Part shown: piece by piece, positions 7,622 to 16,133 of the stretch | Numbering within the stretch: position 1 is the stretch's first letter | Layout of the letters: each line of letters starts with the position of its first letter | Origin: Oscillospiraceae bacterium | GTDB taxonomy: Bacteria > Bacillota > Clostridia > Oscillospirales > Ruminococcaceae | NCBI GenBank assembly: GCA_022800935.1 | Contig: JAAWRH010000002.1 | Span: 62,001 to 126,000 of the forward strand | Length of the DNA stretch: 64,000 bases | Direction: 5' to 3' | Notes under the pieces: generated by a model | Told to the model about the DNA's origin: nothing | The model's input: the letters and a program-made list of their open reading frames with translations, nothing else | Databases searched by the model: none | Position numbers and translations under genes: made by a program

Positions 7622-8059
7622 TCACTGGAACAGCTTGTTGAAATTCTTCTGGCTCTTGTGGGAGAGATAGCCGCACCGGCGGTAGAATTCATGGGCCTCT
7701 GTCCGGGATTCCCCGGAAACCAGGCGAACACCCGCCGCCCCCGTCTCCGCAGCCCACCTTTCCACAGCGGTTAAAAGGGTGCGGCCAATCCCCTGGCGCC
7801 TGTACTCCCCTGACACGGCAATTCCCATAATGTTCTTCAAATGGGGCATATACAACGTATCATAATCACAGGCGTGGATATATCCCGCAATTCTTCCCTC
7901 TGCCTCCGCGACAAATATCTTATCCTTTTTGCTTTTCAGCAGGGCGGTCAGCTTTTCCTTGGTTTTCTCCGGCGGATAGCTATAGCCCAGCTCATTTTGG
8001 TTGAGAATGCAGATGCCCTCTGTATCTGCCTCCTCCGCCTCACGGATGTGAAAGGTCAT
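7622..8059 (-). CDS. GNAT family N-acetyltransferase
   Basis: 145-residue GNAT protein with the acetyl-CoA binding turn RRQGIGRTLL and preceding strand GIAVSGEYR, followed by the C-terminal EAHEFYRRCGYLSHKSQKNF block typical of GNAT enzymes acting on small molecules or protein N-termini. The start ATG 8059 overlaps the stop of the upstream membrane protein gene as ATGA and has GGGGGAG upstream; longer reading frames extend into that gene. Substrate unknown. Confidence 0.85.
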   Translation of the reverse strand: MTFHIREAEEADTEGICILNQNELGYSYPPEKTKEKLTALLKSKKDKIFVAEAEGRIAGYIHACDYDTLYMPHLKNIMGIAVSGEYRRQGIGRTLLTAVERWAAETGAAGVRLVSGESRTEAHEFYRRCGYLSHKSQKNFNKLFQ

Positions 8060-8295
8060 CGCTGACTCCCCCTGTTTTTCGCCAGCCTGGCCCGCAGCAG
8101 GACGGCAAGCTCCCAAGCTCCGCTCAGCCCCATCACCAAAAATCCCACAAGGGCGGGCGCGGCACAGAGATAGATTGCCGTCAAATTTTCGTCAATGCGG
8201 GCAATCCCCTGCCCGAATATGATAAACCCCAGGCCGAACAGGCCAAAGAAAATCAGCGCCAGGCAGAAAAGTCTCATTTTTTTCAGTTTGGTCAC
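8056..8295 (-). CDS. Small two-helix membrane protein
   Basis: 79-residue protein with two hydrophobic helices (LFCLALIFFGLFGLGFIIFG and IYLCAAPALVGFLVMGLSG) and a basic C-terminus. GTG 8295 was chosen because AAAGGAG lies about 10 bases upstream; an upstream in-frame ATG at 8334 overlaps the previous gene and lacks a binding site. It overlaps the GNAT gene start by ATGA, implying translational coupling. Function unknown. Confidence 0.6.
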   Translation of the reverse strand: MTKLKKMRLFCLALIFFGLFGLGFIIFGQGIARIDENLTAIYLCAAPALVGFLVMGLSGAWELAVLLRARLAKNRGSQR

Positions 8296-8318
8296 TTGGC
8301 AGCATCTCCTTTCCAACG

Positions 8319-9032
8319 TCAGGCTTCCATACATTTGGGATAGTAAACGTCAAAGTCCGCGTCCCGGTAGCGACATATCTCCTCCCAGTCGGCGGGCTCG
8401 TAGTACTGAATAAAATCCTGCTTCACCGCCTCGGAGATATCCGTCCCCGGCTCCCCGAAGATGGCCTCCAGCACCTTCTTCATGGTAAAATACTCGTTGG
8501 CGACGATAAAGGGATAGGGTGGCGCGTCCTTCATGCGCTCCCCTAGCTTCATATCCGGGTTCATGGGAGCAGGCCCCGCATGGTGGGTGCAGCAGGAGCT
8601 GTCACAGAGGGTGGAAACCACCTCATAGGAAATGTCCGGATTAAAGCCCTGCACATTGTATTTATCTATATGGTAGCAGAAAAACTGTTCAACCTCGACC
8701 GGAGAATTAAGGGCGCGGAAAATCTGATGGGTTGCGCACTCATAGATGTGGCTGACGTACCGGGTCCCAGTGATCAGATGCTCCGAACGCCCTTGGCCGT
8801 CAATCGCCTTCATCTCAGGAGTGGAAACCACCTCACGGTATCTCTGGTAATTTTCAAAGTCAAGGGGATTTCCGTCCCGCACCGCACGCTGCGCGGCGCG
8901 GATGCCCCGCTGGGAGGCGTAACGGTAAAACGCGGCCTGAAAAGCGTCCATCGCCTGTTCGGGAAAGCGTTTCTTCAGATAGTGGTAGTAGCGGTCGGCT
9001 AAAAAGGCCTGCATTTTAATACTGAACGCCAT
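8319..9032 (-). CDS. Putative L-2-amino-thiazoline-4-carboxylic acid hydrolase family protein
   Basis: 237-residue cytosolic protein. The block GFNPDISYEV...CDSSCCTHH, with clustered Cys and His near residues 130-155, and the helical N-terminus resemble the ATC hydrolase family (PF14196), whose founding member opens a thiazoline ring in L-cysteine synthesis by Pseudomonas. Most members in Firmicutes have no proven substrate. ATG 9032 has AAAAGGAGAG upstream; the TTG codon just before it is less likely. It lies 84 bases downstream of a GH105 gene. The family call is from memory of conserved blocks and should be treated as tentative. Confidence 0.5.
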   Translation of the reverse strand: MAFSIKMQAFLADRYYHYLKKRFPEQAMDAFQAAFYRYASQRGIRAAQRAVRDGNPLDFENYQRYREVVSTPEMKAIDGQGRSEHLITGTRYVSHIYECATHQIFRALNSPVEVEQFFCYHIDKYNVQGFNPDISYEVVSTLCDSSCCTHHAGPAPMNPDMKLGERMKDAPPYPFIVANEYFTMKKVLEAIFGEPGTDISEAVKQDFIQYYEPADWEEICRYRDADFDVYYPKCMEA

Positions 9033-9116
9033 CAATCTCTCCTTTTCTTCTCCTTGATAGAAATCCTCCGCCCAGGGAAACCAGGCGGAGGACCCTTATC
9101 CATAAAATGGTTTCTC

Positions 9117-10202
9117 TTATTCCATTGCGGTACACATCAACAGGAAGGCGCCCACGCCGTGGAGGTCGTTGGCGCTGGTGGGACGGTTGCAGTAGTGCTT
9201 GTAATCGCCGACGCCGGTGCCCACGCACACATTGTCGATGATAAGGCCCTTCTCGTCCTCCTTCAGGCGGTTGATAATGCCGGTATAGCCCTTTTCCGCC
9301 ACCGGCAGGAAGGACTTGTCCATGATGCCCGCTTCCACCGCCCGCTTGATGGCGGCGGCATACAGACAGGTGCAGGAGGATTCCAGCCAGTTGCCCTCCA
9401 TGCCGCCCTTGTCAACCACCTGGTACCACAGGCCGGTTTCCTCGTCCTGGTACTTGGCGACGGCGGTCATCAGCTCGCGGATAATCCGCTCCAGCTCCCC
9501 TCTCTCCGGGTGGTCCTTGGGCAGGAACTGAAGCACGTCCAGGATGGCGATGGGCACCCAGCCGATGGAACGGCCCCAGAACTCTGGAGACAGCCCCGTC
9601 TCCTTGTCGGCCCAGGAAACCTCCCGGCTTTCGTCCCAGGCGTGGTACCACAGCCCGGTCTTGGAATCCTTGGTGTTCTTTTCCATCATCTTAATCTGGA
9701 ATACCGGGATTTCCAGGTATTCCGGCTTGTTGAAGGTTGCGCCGTATTCCGCCAGCAGCGGTCCGCCCATGTAAAGGCCGTCCAGCCACATCTGATAAGG
9801 CAGGTGATCCTTGTGCCAGAAACCGCCGCATTTGCACTTGGGGTATTTGTCCATGGCATCTATCAGGGTTGCCAAAGCCTTGGGATAGCGCTCGTCCCCT
9901 GTCTCCTTGTACAGCTGGAACAGCAGGATGCCCGGCTGAATGTCATCCATCTGTCCGGGGTCAAACTGATGGATGGAGCCGTCCTCCCAGATAATAGAAT
10001 CCACCCAACCCTTGATGTAATCAAAATACTTTTTGTTTTTAGTCAGGCGGTAGGTATTCTGCATTCCGGACAGAAAAACGCCCTGATGGTAGTGGAAACG
10101 CCCAACCGGCGGGAGCTGGTCCGGGGCAAACTTCCGCATTAATGTTTCACAGGCCTTTTCAGCGTATCCCAGCGGAGAGATTCCATTAATTATGACACTC
10201 AT
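9117..10202 (-). CDS. GH105 unsaturated rhamnogalacturonyl/glucuronyl hydrolase
   Basis: 361-residue (alpha/alpha)6-barrel enzyme of glycoside hydrolase family 105, like B. subtilis YteR/YesR. It removes the unsaturated uronic acid left on pectin fragments (rhamnogalacturonan) by lyases. Key features are YQMWLDGLYM with the probable catalytic Asp at about 141, FWGRSIGWVP, and WHDG-like substrate-side aromatics (GGFWHKD, GLWYHAWD). There is no signal peptide, so it acts on imported oligosaccharides. ATG 10202 follows a weak GTGAGG; a GTG at 10217 is also in frame. A strong promoter lies 90 bases upstream. No transporter or lyase gene is adjacent. Confidence 0.9.
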   Translation of the reverse strand: MSVIINGISPLGYAEKACETLMRKFAPDQLPPVGRFHYHQGVFLSGMQNTYRLTKNKKYFDYIKGWVDSIIWEDGSIHQFDPGQMDDIQPGILLFQLYKETGDERYPKALATLIDAMDKYPKCKCGGFWHKDHLPYQMWLDGLYMGGPLLAEYGATFNKPEYLEIPVFQIKMMEKNTKDSKTGLWYHAWDESREVSWADKETGLSPEFWGRSIGWVPIAILDVLQFLPKDHPERGELERIIRELMTAVAKYQDEETGLWYQVVDKGGMEGNWLESSCTCLYAAAIKRAVEAGIMDKSFLPVAEKGYTGIINRLKEDEKGLIIDNVCVGTGVGDYKHYCNRPTSANDLHGVGAFLLMCTAME

Positions 10203-10291
10203 GGATGACAACCTCACTTTCAGAAATTCAAGCAGAGATTCTTGGCAAAATGCGCAAATTCTACCTGCCCTTTTTCATTGTCCTCTGTACT

Positions 10292-10320
10292 ATTAAACCA
10301 AATTTTAGGCGGTTTGTCAA
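10292..10320 (-). promoter_or_regulatory. Sigma-A promoter for the GH105 gene
   Basis: On the minus strand TTGACA (10320-10315) and TTTAAT (10297-10292) are separated by 17 bases, about 90 bases upstream of the GH105 start. Confidence 0.7.
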
Positions 10321-10362
10321 TGGCTGTAACAGATTCTTTACAGAGTTCCGCGGTTTTTATTC

Positions 10363-10605
10363 TTACTCAATCACCTGGTACTGCTGAGGTGCCGTCTCCT
10401 TCGTGGCGTATTCACTGACCTGCAATACCTTTACCTTGAGCGGCTTACTCCCCAGCTGTATCTCTATGGTATCCCCTATCTTCACATCATAGGAGGCCCT
10501 GGCAATCTTGCCGTTTACCAGTATCCTCCCCCCGTCGCAGGCCTCGTTGGCCACTGTGCGGCGTTTGATCAGTCTTGTCACCTTTAAATATTTATCCAGC
10601 CTCAT
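10363..10605 (-). CDS. rqcP: S4-domain RNA-binding protein RqcP
   Basis: 80-residue S4 RNA-binding protein (RqcP/YabO/Hsp15 family). In Firmicutes RqcP binds the 50S subunit with RqcH and helps add alanine tails to stalled nascent chains. The fold signature is MRLDKYLKVTRLIKRRTVAN, then GRILVNGKIA, then IGDTIEIQLG. ATG 10605 was chosen since GGAAGGGGGAT lies upstream and the family start falls there; a longer frame runs through the HU terminator. It is third in a mazG-hup-rqcP order seen in many Clostridia, but the intervening terminator suggests partial read-through. Confidence 0.88.
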   Translation of the reverse strand: MRLDKYLKVTRLIKRRTVANEACDGGRILVNGKIARASYDVKIGDTIEIQLGSKPLKVKVLQVSEYATKETAPQQYQVIE

Positions 10606-10646
10606 CGGATCAGATCCCCCTTCCGGAGAGAACCTCCCTCTCCGAG

Positions 10647-10686
10647 CCAAAATAAAAAGGAGGCGGCGGCAGGTGGCCGCGCCTCC
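10647..10686 (-). terminator. Terminator downstream of the HU gene
   Basis: On the minus strand a GC-rich hairpin (GGAGGC and GCGGC paired with GCCGC and GCCTCC, one bulged base) is followed by TTTTTATTTT. It would attenuate transcription from mazG-hup into rqcP. Confidence 0.75.
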
Positions 10687-10773
10687 CACGGACTGGGGAC
10701 ACATCTATGAAAACACGTCCCCGCAGTTCGTCCGGCGTTTCCCATGCGCGCCCGACGAACCCGAAAGCAGAAT

Positions 10774-11052
10774 TTATTTGGAAACAGCGTCTTTCAGGGC
10801 TTTGCCGGCCTTGAAGGCAGGCAGCTTGGAGGCTTCGATAAAAATCTTTTCCTCCGGTTTACGTGGATTGACGCCGGTCCTTGCAGCACGGTCCTTCACC
10901 TCAAAGGTGCCGAATCCAACCAGAGAAACCTTGTCTCCGCTGGCCAGGGCCTCGGTGATAGCATCCAGCACCGCGTTGACAGCTACTTCGCTGTCCTTCT
11001 TGGTGAACTCTGCCTTTTGGGCAACCACATTGATTAAATCTGCTTTTGTCAT
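10774..11052 (-). CDS. hup: HU family DNA-binding protein
   Basis: 92-residue histone-like HU protein that bends and compacts DNA as a homodimer. The family signature [20 protein letters not shown] at about residues 46-65 includes the DNA-contacting beta arm, and the N-terminal helix [20 protein letters not shown] is typical. ATG 11052 is set by GGAGGAATTGG upstream; a longer frame runs into the upstream gap. It lies 77 bases downstream of mazG and is followed by a terminator. Confidence 0.95.
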   Translation of the reverse strand: MTKADLINVVAQKAEFTKKDSEVAVNAVLDAITEALASGDKVSLVGFGTFEVKDRAARTGVNPRKPEEKIFIEASKLPAFKAGKALKDAVSK

Positions 11053-11129
11053 AATTCCAATTCCTCCAAATTTTTCCGAGTCGATTTGCCGTTTTGCCGC
11101 GTCAGGATATAGGATAACATCCGCCCCGG

Positions 11130-11948
11130 CTAAACGTTTTTGCTGTTGAGCGCTCCTTTTTCCGCCTGTTCCCAAAGGGAAAGAAGTTCTCCGCGGGAAT
11201 AGGCGTCCAGAGATTTTCCCTGCTCTGCGGCGAGCTGTTCCGCCGCAGAAAAACGCTCTACAAAGCGGTCACAGGCCTGATACAGGCTGAACTCCGGGTC
11301 CAGGTCAAAAAGCCGCGCCGCTGCCGCCATAGTAAAGAGCATCTCCCCCAGGGCGAAATCCGCTCCGGAAACATCTTTTTGCTCCAATGCGCCGGCGAGC
11401 CTGTCCAAGGCAGTCCGGAGCGCATCAACGGGCGGGAACAATGTTCCCATATCCACCCCCGCCTTTTGGGAACGGGACTGGAGCTTTTCGGTGCGCATCA
11501 GTGCCGGAAGCACCTTCGGGACGCTTTCCAGGGTCTGGGTTTTTGTGGTCTGGCCCTTTTCCTGCCGCTTGATCTCCTCCCAATTGGAGAGGACCTGCTG
11601 GGTGGTCTCGGCCACAACGCCGGCAAAGATATGCGGATGGCGGCGAATCAGCTTTTTGCAGATTCCGTCGCACACGCTGTCGATATCAAATACCCCTTTT
11701 TCGCTTTCCATTTCCGCGTGGAATACGACCTGAAGCAGCACATCTCCCAGTTCTTCCTCCAAAGCTTCGGAATTTTCCTGGTCGATGGCTTCCAGTACTT
11801 CATAGACCTCTTCCACAAAGTTTCTGCGGATCGAATGATGGTCCTGCTCCCTATCCCATGGGCAGCCCTCACTGCCCCGCAGGACCTTCATGATCTGACA
11901 CAGATCCTCAAAACAGTAGCGCTCCTTTTGTTCAAAAGGTACCGGCAC
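11130..11948 (-). CDS. mazG: MazG nucleoside triphosphate pyrophosphohydrolase
   Basis: About 272 residues with two MazG domains. It hydrolyses (d)NTPs to monophosphates and is seen as a house-cleaning or stringent-response modulating enzyme. The first domain has [20 protein letters not shown], and metal-binding [11 protein letters not shown] and [15 protein letters not shown]; the second (residues 180-260) is less conserved. GTG 11948 is preferred because GAGG lies 9 bases upstream and the length to FEDL matches homologues I recall; the frame extends to a GTG at 12011. A promoter lies at 12066-12094. It heads the mazG-hup-rqcP run. Confidence 0.9.
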   Translation of the reverse strand: MPVPFEQKERYCFEDLCQIMKVLRGSEGCPWDREQDHHSIRRNFVEEVYEVLEAIDQENSEALEEELGDVLLQVVFHAEMESEKGVFDIDSVCDGICKKLIRRHPHIFAGVVAETTQQVLSNWEEIKRQEKGQTTKTQTLESVPKVLPALMRTEKLQSRSQKAGVDMGTLFPPVDALRTALDRLAGALEQKDVSGADFALGEMLFTMAAAARLFDLDPEFSLYQACDRFVERFSAAEQLAAEQGKSLDAYSRGELLSLWEQAEKGALNSKNV

Positions 11949-12065
11949 AACGCAAAACCTCTTTCCATGTCCAATTTTGCCCTGGCTGTCGGATTTTCCG
12001 GCCTTATCCACGCCTCCGCTATCCCGGATGCGTCCTTTCGGTCGGGAAAATCAGCGACTTTATAT

Positions 12066-12094
12066 ATATTAACCGATGAAAAGTGTTTTTGCAA
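12066..12094 (-). promoter_or_regulatory. Sigma-A promoter for mazG-hup-rqcP
   Basis: On the minus strand TTGCAA (12094-12089), 17 bases, then TAATAT (12071-12066). Confidence 0.6.
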
Positions 12095-12151
12095 GAGGAT
12101 TTCCAAGAAATATCTTGATTTTCCTGCCCAAATTAGCAAACTTTTTCTTTT

Positions 12152-12180
12152 TTGACATTTTCTGAATTTTTTGGTATGGT
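12152..12180 (+). promoter_or_regulatory. Sigma-A promoter for the pantothenate kinase gene
   Basis: TTGACA (12152-12157), 17 bases, TATGGT (12175-12180), diverging from the mazG promoter about 60 bases away. Confidence 0.7.
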
Positions 12181-12262
12181 ATCTATAGGAGAAAAAACAT
12201 TGGCTGGGCATCCGGGAGTCACTCATTCCCTGGACCTAGCGGAAAAAACGAGGTGCTTTTAA

Positions 12263-13117
12263 ATGGGAATCGTTATCGGCATAGACATCGGCGGCAGCAC
12301 GACCAAGATTGCGGGCTTCCGGGGCAGGGACCCTTTCCCGCCCCAGATGGTCACCTCCAGCGACCCGGTGTCCTCTCTGTTCGGGGCCTTTGGGAAGTTC
12401 ACCTATGACAACAAAATCCCCACATCCGATATTGAGCGTATCGTCATTACAGGGGTAGGCGCTGCGGCGGTGGAATCCCCCATCTTCGGGGCGCCCACCT
12501 ATCGGGCAGCGGAGTTCGACTGCATCGGCTACGGGGCGCTGTATCTCAGCTCCCTGGAAAAAGCGGTTATCGCCAGCATGGGCACTGGAACGGCTCTGGT
12601 ATACGCGGACGGAAAAAAAATCGAGTACCTGGGCGGCACGGGGGTCGGCGGCGGAACGCTGGTAGGGCTGTCCAACTACATGCTGGGCATGAACCATGTG
12701 GGAAACATCATGCACCTGGCCCAGACAGGCTCCGCCGAACAGGTGGACCTGACCATTGGGGACGTGATGCAGGGCAGCAGCCTGCCCCAGCTCCCGGCGG
12801 ACTTCACCGCCTCCAACTTCGGCAAGATAAGCGAAACCGCCAGTCAGTCGGACATCGCCATGGGGATATTCAACCTGGTGGCCCAGGTGGTGGGGATGTT
12901 CTGCGTGTTCGCCTCCCGAATGGTTCATGATTCCAATGTGGTTCTCACCGGCAACCTGTCCAAGGCGGAGATCATGCACCCTATCTTTGACGCTATGGCC
13001 AAGCAGTTCCGGGTCAATTTTATCATCCCGGAAAATTCAGGATATGCCACGGCTTTGGGAGCGGCGCTGTGCTTCGACAAAGGGGCAAAGCTGGAGCAGA
13101 TACTCAGCCATTCATAA
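12263..13117 (+). CDS. coaW: Type II pantothenate kinase
   Basis: 284-residue kinase of the ASKHA fold that phosphorylates pantothenate, the first step of coenzyme A synthesis. Type II features are the N-terminal phosphate loop GIDIGGSTTKIAGF, a catalytic-region Glu/Arg in ITGVGAAAV, MGTGTALVY, and GGTGVGGGTL near residues 128-137. The C-terminal adenosine motif GYATALGAALC is clear. GAGGTG precedes ATG 12263. The gene is monocistronic, and its last 14 bases overlap the 3' end of a convergent kinase gene. Confidence 0.9.
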   Translation: MGIVIGIDIGGSTTKIAGFRGRDPFPPQMVTSSDPVSSLFGAFGKFTYDNKIPTSDIERIVITGVGAAAVESPIFGAPTYRAAEFDCIGYGALYLSSLEKAVIASMGTGTALVYADGKKIEYLGGTGVGGGTLVGLSNYMLGMNHVGNIMHLAQTGSAEQVDLTIGDVMQGSSLPQLPADFTASNFGKISETASQSDIAMGIFNLVAQVVGMFCVFASRMVHDSNVVLTGNLSKAEIMHPIFDAMAKQFRVNFIIPENSGYATALGAALCFDKGAKLEQILSHS

Positions 13118-13658
13118 AAGAATCAATTTGGTTCAGCACTGCCGGGTCCTGCTGGTAGGAAAAGTCTGAGGCTTCAATCACCAGTGTTTCCCCCATAACC
13201 TTCTCTTTTTTGATCCATTCTGCTGTTTTGAGAAAATCCTCCTTCACATCCAGCGTGGTGGACAGGTGAACGGGATGACGGTTTTCTTCGTTCATACGGT
13301 GGAGATATCTTTGATACAAAATCTCCGGGTTTCCCCGCAGAACAATAGTCAAAACTTCATATTGGTTCTGATTTGCAATGGAGTGAAGCTTTTCCAGTTC
13401 ATGCTCATGAAAATTCGCTTCCAGGATAAGATCGCCGCCCGTTTGAGCCGTTTGTGAAAAAATATGGAACATGATTCCCAGTGTCGCGTTTGAAAGCTTT
13501 TTGTTTTCCTCGCGGTTCTGAAAACCGATGGTATCCCCTAAAACTTCTTTTATGCTGTCCTTTTGAAAGACAGCGGAGTGATACCTTTCAGACAATATCC
13601 GGGAAAAGGTTGTTTTCCCCGCCGCTATATCCCCTGTAATCAGTAATAGCTTTTTCAT
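13104..13658 (-). CDS. P-loop kinase-like ATPase (AAA_33/zeta-toxin-like)
   Basis: 184-residue nucleotide-binding protein with Walker A GDIAAGKTT at residues 8-16 and an Asp (LILEANF) in the Walker B position near 80. Overall layout resembles AAA_33 or small kinases such as antibiotic or zeta-type phosphotransferases. No substrate motif is evident. AAAGAGG precedes ATG 13658. It is convergent with the pantothenate kinase gene, overlapping it by 14 bases, so its mRNA may be antisense to the coaW 3' end. Confidence 0.7.
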   Translation of the reverse strand: MKKLLLITGDIAAGKTTFSRILSERYHSAVFQKDSIKEVLGDTIGFQNREENKKLSNATLGIMFHIFSQTAQTGGDLILEANFHEHELEKLHSIANQNQYEVLTIVLRGNPEILYQRYLHRMNEENRHPVHLSTTLDVKEDFLKTAEWIKKEKVMGETLVIEASDFSYQQDPAVLNQIDSFMNG

Positions 13659-13752
13659 TAGTTTACCTCTTTATCAGCATCATAAAGCAATGAGAGGCAG
13701 GATGAAAATGCTTCTCATTGCTTTTAAGGAATAAATGATTTAAATACAGGCA

Positions 13753-14040
13753 TTAAATACGCTGGTAATGTGTCCACATAGCAACTATTTTTACAACCTT
13801 CAGATCTGTATCAATCATATAAACAAGCCTATGCTGTTTATTGATTCGTCGGGAATAATAAACACTCAGTTCTCCCCGAAGCCTTTCAAAAGGCGGAGGG
13901 CTTTGGAATGGATCATTTCTCAGAATTTCCAAAAGACTGTCAACATTATTCTTCAGCGAAGGAAAAGACTTGATTTTCTCTTTGTCTTTCTGTGCAGATT
14001 TCGTGATAACAATTTTGTAGTTACCATTCAAACTCCTCAC
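13753..14040 (-). CDS. yoeB: YoeB/Txe-type toxin (RelE superfamily)
   Basis: 95-residue toxin that would cleave mRNA in the ribosomal A site. The family end SRRINKQHRLVY followed by KIVAMWTHY is clear, with the basic N-terminal stretch YKIVITKSAQKDKEKIK. Start is uncertain: GTG 14040 overlaps the antitoxin by 20 bases, and TTG three codons later is also possible; GGAGGAG lies directly upstream. It follows the antitoxin in the usual order, which favours excess antitoxin and coupled translation. Confidence 0.9.
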   Translation of the reverse strand: MRSLNGNYKIVITKSAQKDKEKIKSFPSLKNNVDSLLEILRNDPFQSPPPFERLRGELSVYYSRRINKQHRLVYMIDTDLKVVKIVAMWTHYQRI

Positions 14041-14260
14041 ACTCCTCCACAGGAATATCCTTATCTTTCAAAAGCCGTTCCTTCATCCCAGGGACACCGA
14101 GCAGATAAATTGTTTCCTTTAAACTGTTGTATTCTTCTTCGCTAAGCAGAACCGCGTTTCCGTTTTGTGTATTGACATTTATAACATCTTGGTGAAGTAC
14201 AGCCTGATTGAGATAATCTGAAAGATTTTGCTGAAAGGAGACAGTATTCGTATTTATCAT
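14021..14260 (-). CDS. yefM: YefM/Axe-type antitoxin (Phd/YefM superfamily)
   Basis: 79-residue antitoxin. The N-terminal DNA-binding fold (NTVSFQQNLSDYLNQAVLHQD) and the VLLSEEEYNSLKETIYLL block are typical, and the acidic C-terminus ending EECEEFEW neutralises the YoeB toxin. It probably autoregulates the operon with the toxin. The operon sits between a P-loop kinase gene and pncB and is more AT-rich than its neighbours, consistent with mobility of such pairs. Confidence 0.9.
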   Translation of the reverse strand: MINTNTVSFQQNLSDYLNQAVLHQDVINVNTQNGNAVLLSEEEYNSLKETIYLLGVPGMKERLLKDKDIPVEECEEFEW

Positions 14261-14291
14261 AGATAAAGCCCTCTCTTTCCAAGTCTAAAAT

Positions 14292-15767
14292 TCAGCCTTC
14301 CCCGTTAATCTCCGCCAGCATTTGGTTCTTGATATCCCAAAGCTTCTGGGAAAGGTCCACATAATAGCGGTGAGGATTCTCGAACCGCTTCACCTCGTCC
14401 CACAGCAGATCCACCTGCTCCAGGCAGAACTTACGGATGTCGTGGATAGACGGTGACTCATAGACGCATTTGCCCTTTTCAAAGATGGGGACCAGCATGG
14501 GGCGGACCTCCACATTGTCGAAGGTCTTGCGCTTCCAGGTGGCGATGGGGTCAAAGATGGTGATGGGATGGTTTTCATCCACCTCCACCTTTTCGTCGTA
14601 AACGGCGACGTAATCCGCCATGGCCTTGCCGGTGTCCTTGCTGAAGAACCGGTAGACCATCTTGAAATGGGGGTTGATAATCTTTTCCAGCGTTTCGCTG
14701 ACCTTGATTTTCGGCTGATAGCTGCCGTCCTGCTTCTGAACCGCCACCAGCTTATACACGCCGCCGAATACCGGATCGCTTTTGGAGGTAATCAGCCGCT
14801 CCCCTATCCCGAACATATCCACCTTTGCGTCCTGAAGGTACAGCTCTCGGATGATGTACTCGTCCAGGGAGTTGGAGGCCATGATCTTCACGTCCGGGAA
14901 TCCCGCGTCATCCAGCATCTTCCTGGCCTTTTTGGAAAGGTAGGAGATATCGCCGCTGTCAATGCGGATGCCCTTGGGCCGGTTGCCAGTGGGCAGGACA
15001 ACCTCGTTAAACACCTTGATGGCGTTGGGAATGCCGGATTTCAGCACGTTGTAGGTGTCCACCAGCAGGACACAGTTGTCGGGATACATTTTGGCATATT
15101 CTACAAAGGCCTCGTATTCGCTGTCGTAGACCTGGACCCAGCTGTGGGCCATGGTTCCCACTGCGGGGATGCCGTACAGCCGGTCGGCCAGCACACAGGC
15201 GGTAGAGGTACAGCCGCCGATATAGGTGGCCCTGGCGCCGAGGACCGCGCCGTCATAGCCCTGGGCGCGGCGGGAGCCGAATTCCGAGATAGGCCTCCCC
15301 TGGGCGGCGCGCACCATCCGGTTGGCTTTCGTGGCAATCAGGGACTGGAAGTTAATGGTCAACAGGACCATCGTTTCCACCAACTGGGCCTGAATCATCG
15401 GCCCGCGGACCACCACAATGGGCTCATTGGGGAACATGGGGGTGCCCTCTTTCATAGCCCAAACGTCACAGGTAAACTTGAAATTGGCAAGGTAATCCAG
15501 GAATCCCTCGTCAAAGATTTTTTTGGAGCGGAAGTAGTTGATATCCTCCTCGGTAAAGTGGAGGTTTTTCAGGTAATCAATCAGCTGCTCCAGCCCCGCG
15601 CAGATGGCGAATCCCCCACCGTCGGGAATCCGCCGGAAGAACATATCAAAGACGGCGATCCTGTTTCCCATTCCGTTTTTGAAGTATCCGTTGGACATGG
15701 TCAGCTCGTAGAAGTCGGTAAGCATGGTCAGGTTTTTTTCTTCTTTCCAGTTATAGGTCTGCATCAT
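14292..15767 (-). CDS. pncB: Nicotinate phosphoribosyltransferase
   Basis: 491-residue enzyme that converts nicotinate and PRPP to nicotinate mononucleotide in the Preiss-Handler NAD salvage route. Typical blocks are LTDFYELTMSNGYF at the N-terminus, SEFGSRRAQGYDGA with the phosphorylated-His region, MAHSW, GIRIDSGDISYLSKKARKML, and FGIGERLITSKSDP. Length fits the Firmicutes form. GAGGAGATC precedes two adjacent ATG codons; either may start. It is followed upstream by a YciI-like gene and pncA on the same strand. Confidence 0.95.
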   Translation of the reverse strand: MMQTYNWKEEKNLTMLTDFYELTMSNGYFKNGMGNRIAVFDMFFRRIPDGGGFAICAGLEQLIDYLKNLHFTEEDINYFRSKKIFDEGFLDYLANFKFTCDVWAMKEGTPMFPNEPIVVVRGPMIQAQLVETMVLLTINFQSLIATKANRMVRAAQGRPISEFGSRRAQGYDGAVLGARATYIGGCTSTACVLADRLYGIPAVGTMAHSWVQVYDSEYEAFVEYAKMYPDNCVLLVDTYNVLKSGIPNAIKVFNEVVLPTGNRPKGIRIDSGDISYLSKKARKMLDDAGFPDVKIMASNSLDEYIIRELYLQDAKVDMFGIGERLITSKSDPVFGGVYKLVAVQKQDGSYQPKIKVSETLEKIINPHFKMVYRFFSKDTGKAMADYVAVYDEKVEVDENHPITIFDPIATWKRKTFDNVEVRPMLVPIFEKGKCVYESPSIHDIRKFCLEQVDLLWDEVKRFENPHRYYVDLSQKLWDIKNQMLAEINGEG

Positions 15768-15788
15768 GATCTCCTCATTTCTTTCTTG

Positions 15789-16088
15789 TCATAGTAAATA
15801 GTTATTCTCTTTATCAGCTACCTGAAGCGACGCAAGGGTATAGGTTGCATAACCCTCCACAACAAGCGGCTCTAACTTACATAGAGCTTCTGCTTCCTCA
15901 TAGCTTTGCGTTTTAAAAATGACCATGCCAGCAACACCGGGATAACCCTTGCATGGACCACAAAGCTCTATCTTCCCCTCAGCATCCATTTTTTTCAGAT
16001 TTTCCACATGTCTTGTAATGACCGCCTTTGTAACTGTGTTATATTTTTTTCCTCTTTTGATTATCATAACATATAGCCATTTTTCCAT
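15789..16088 (-). CDS. YciI-like domain protein
   Basis: 99-residue single-domain protein of the YCII family (dimeric alpha-beta barrel). Members include chlorophenol catabolic enzymes, but most have no known reaction. The pattern of an early beta strand (WLYVMIIKRG), RHVENLKKMDAEGKIELCGPC, GVAGMVIFKTQSYEEAEAL and a C-terminal VVEGYATYTL fits the family. ATG 16088 has GGAGGAGGC upstream. It sits between pncA and pncB and may be co-transcribed with them. Confidence 0.75.
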   Translation of the reverse strand: MEKWLYVMIIKRGKKYNTVTKAVITRHVENLKKMDAEGKIELCGPCKGYPGVAGMVIFKTQSYEEAEALCKLEPLVVEGYATYTLASLQVADKENNYLL

Positions 16089-16133
16089 ATGACTGCCTCC
16101 TCCAAAAATGATTTATCGCATTGCCGGAAAGCA

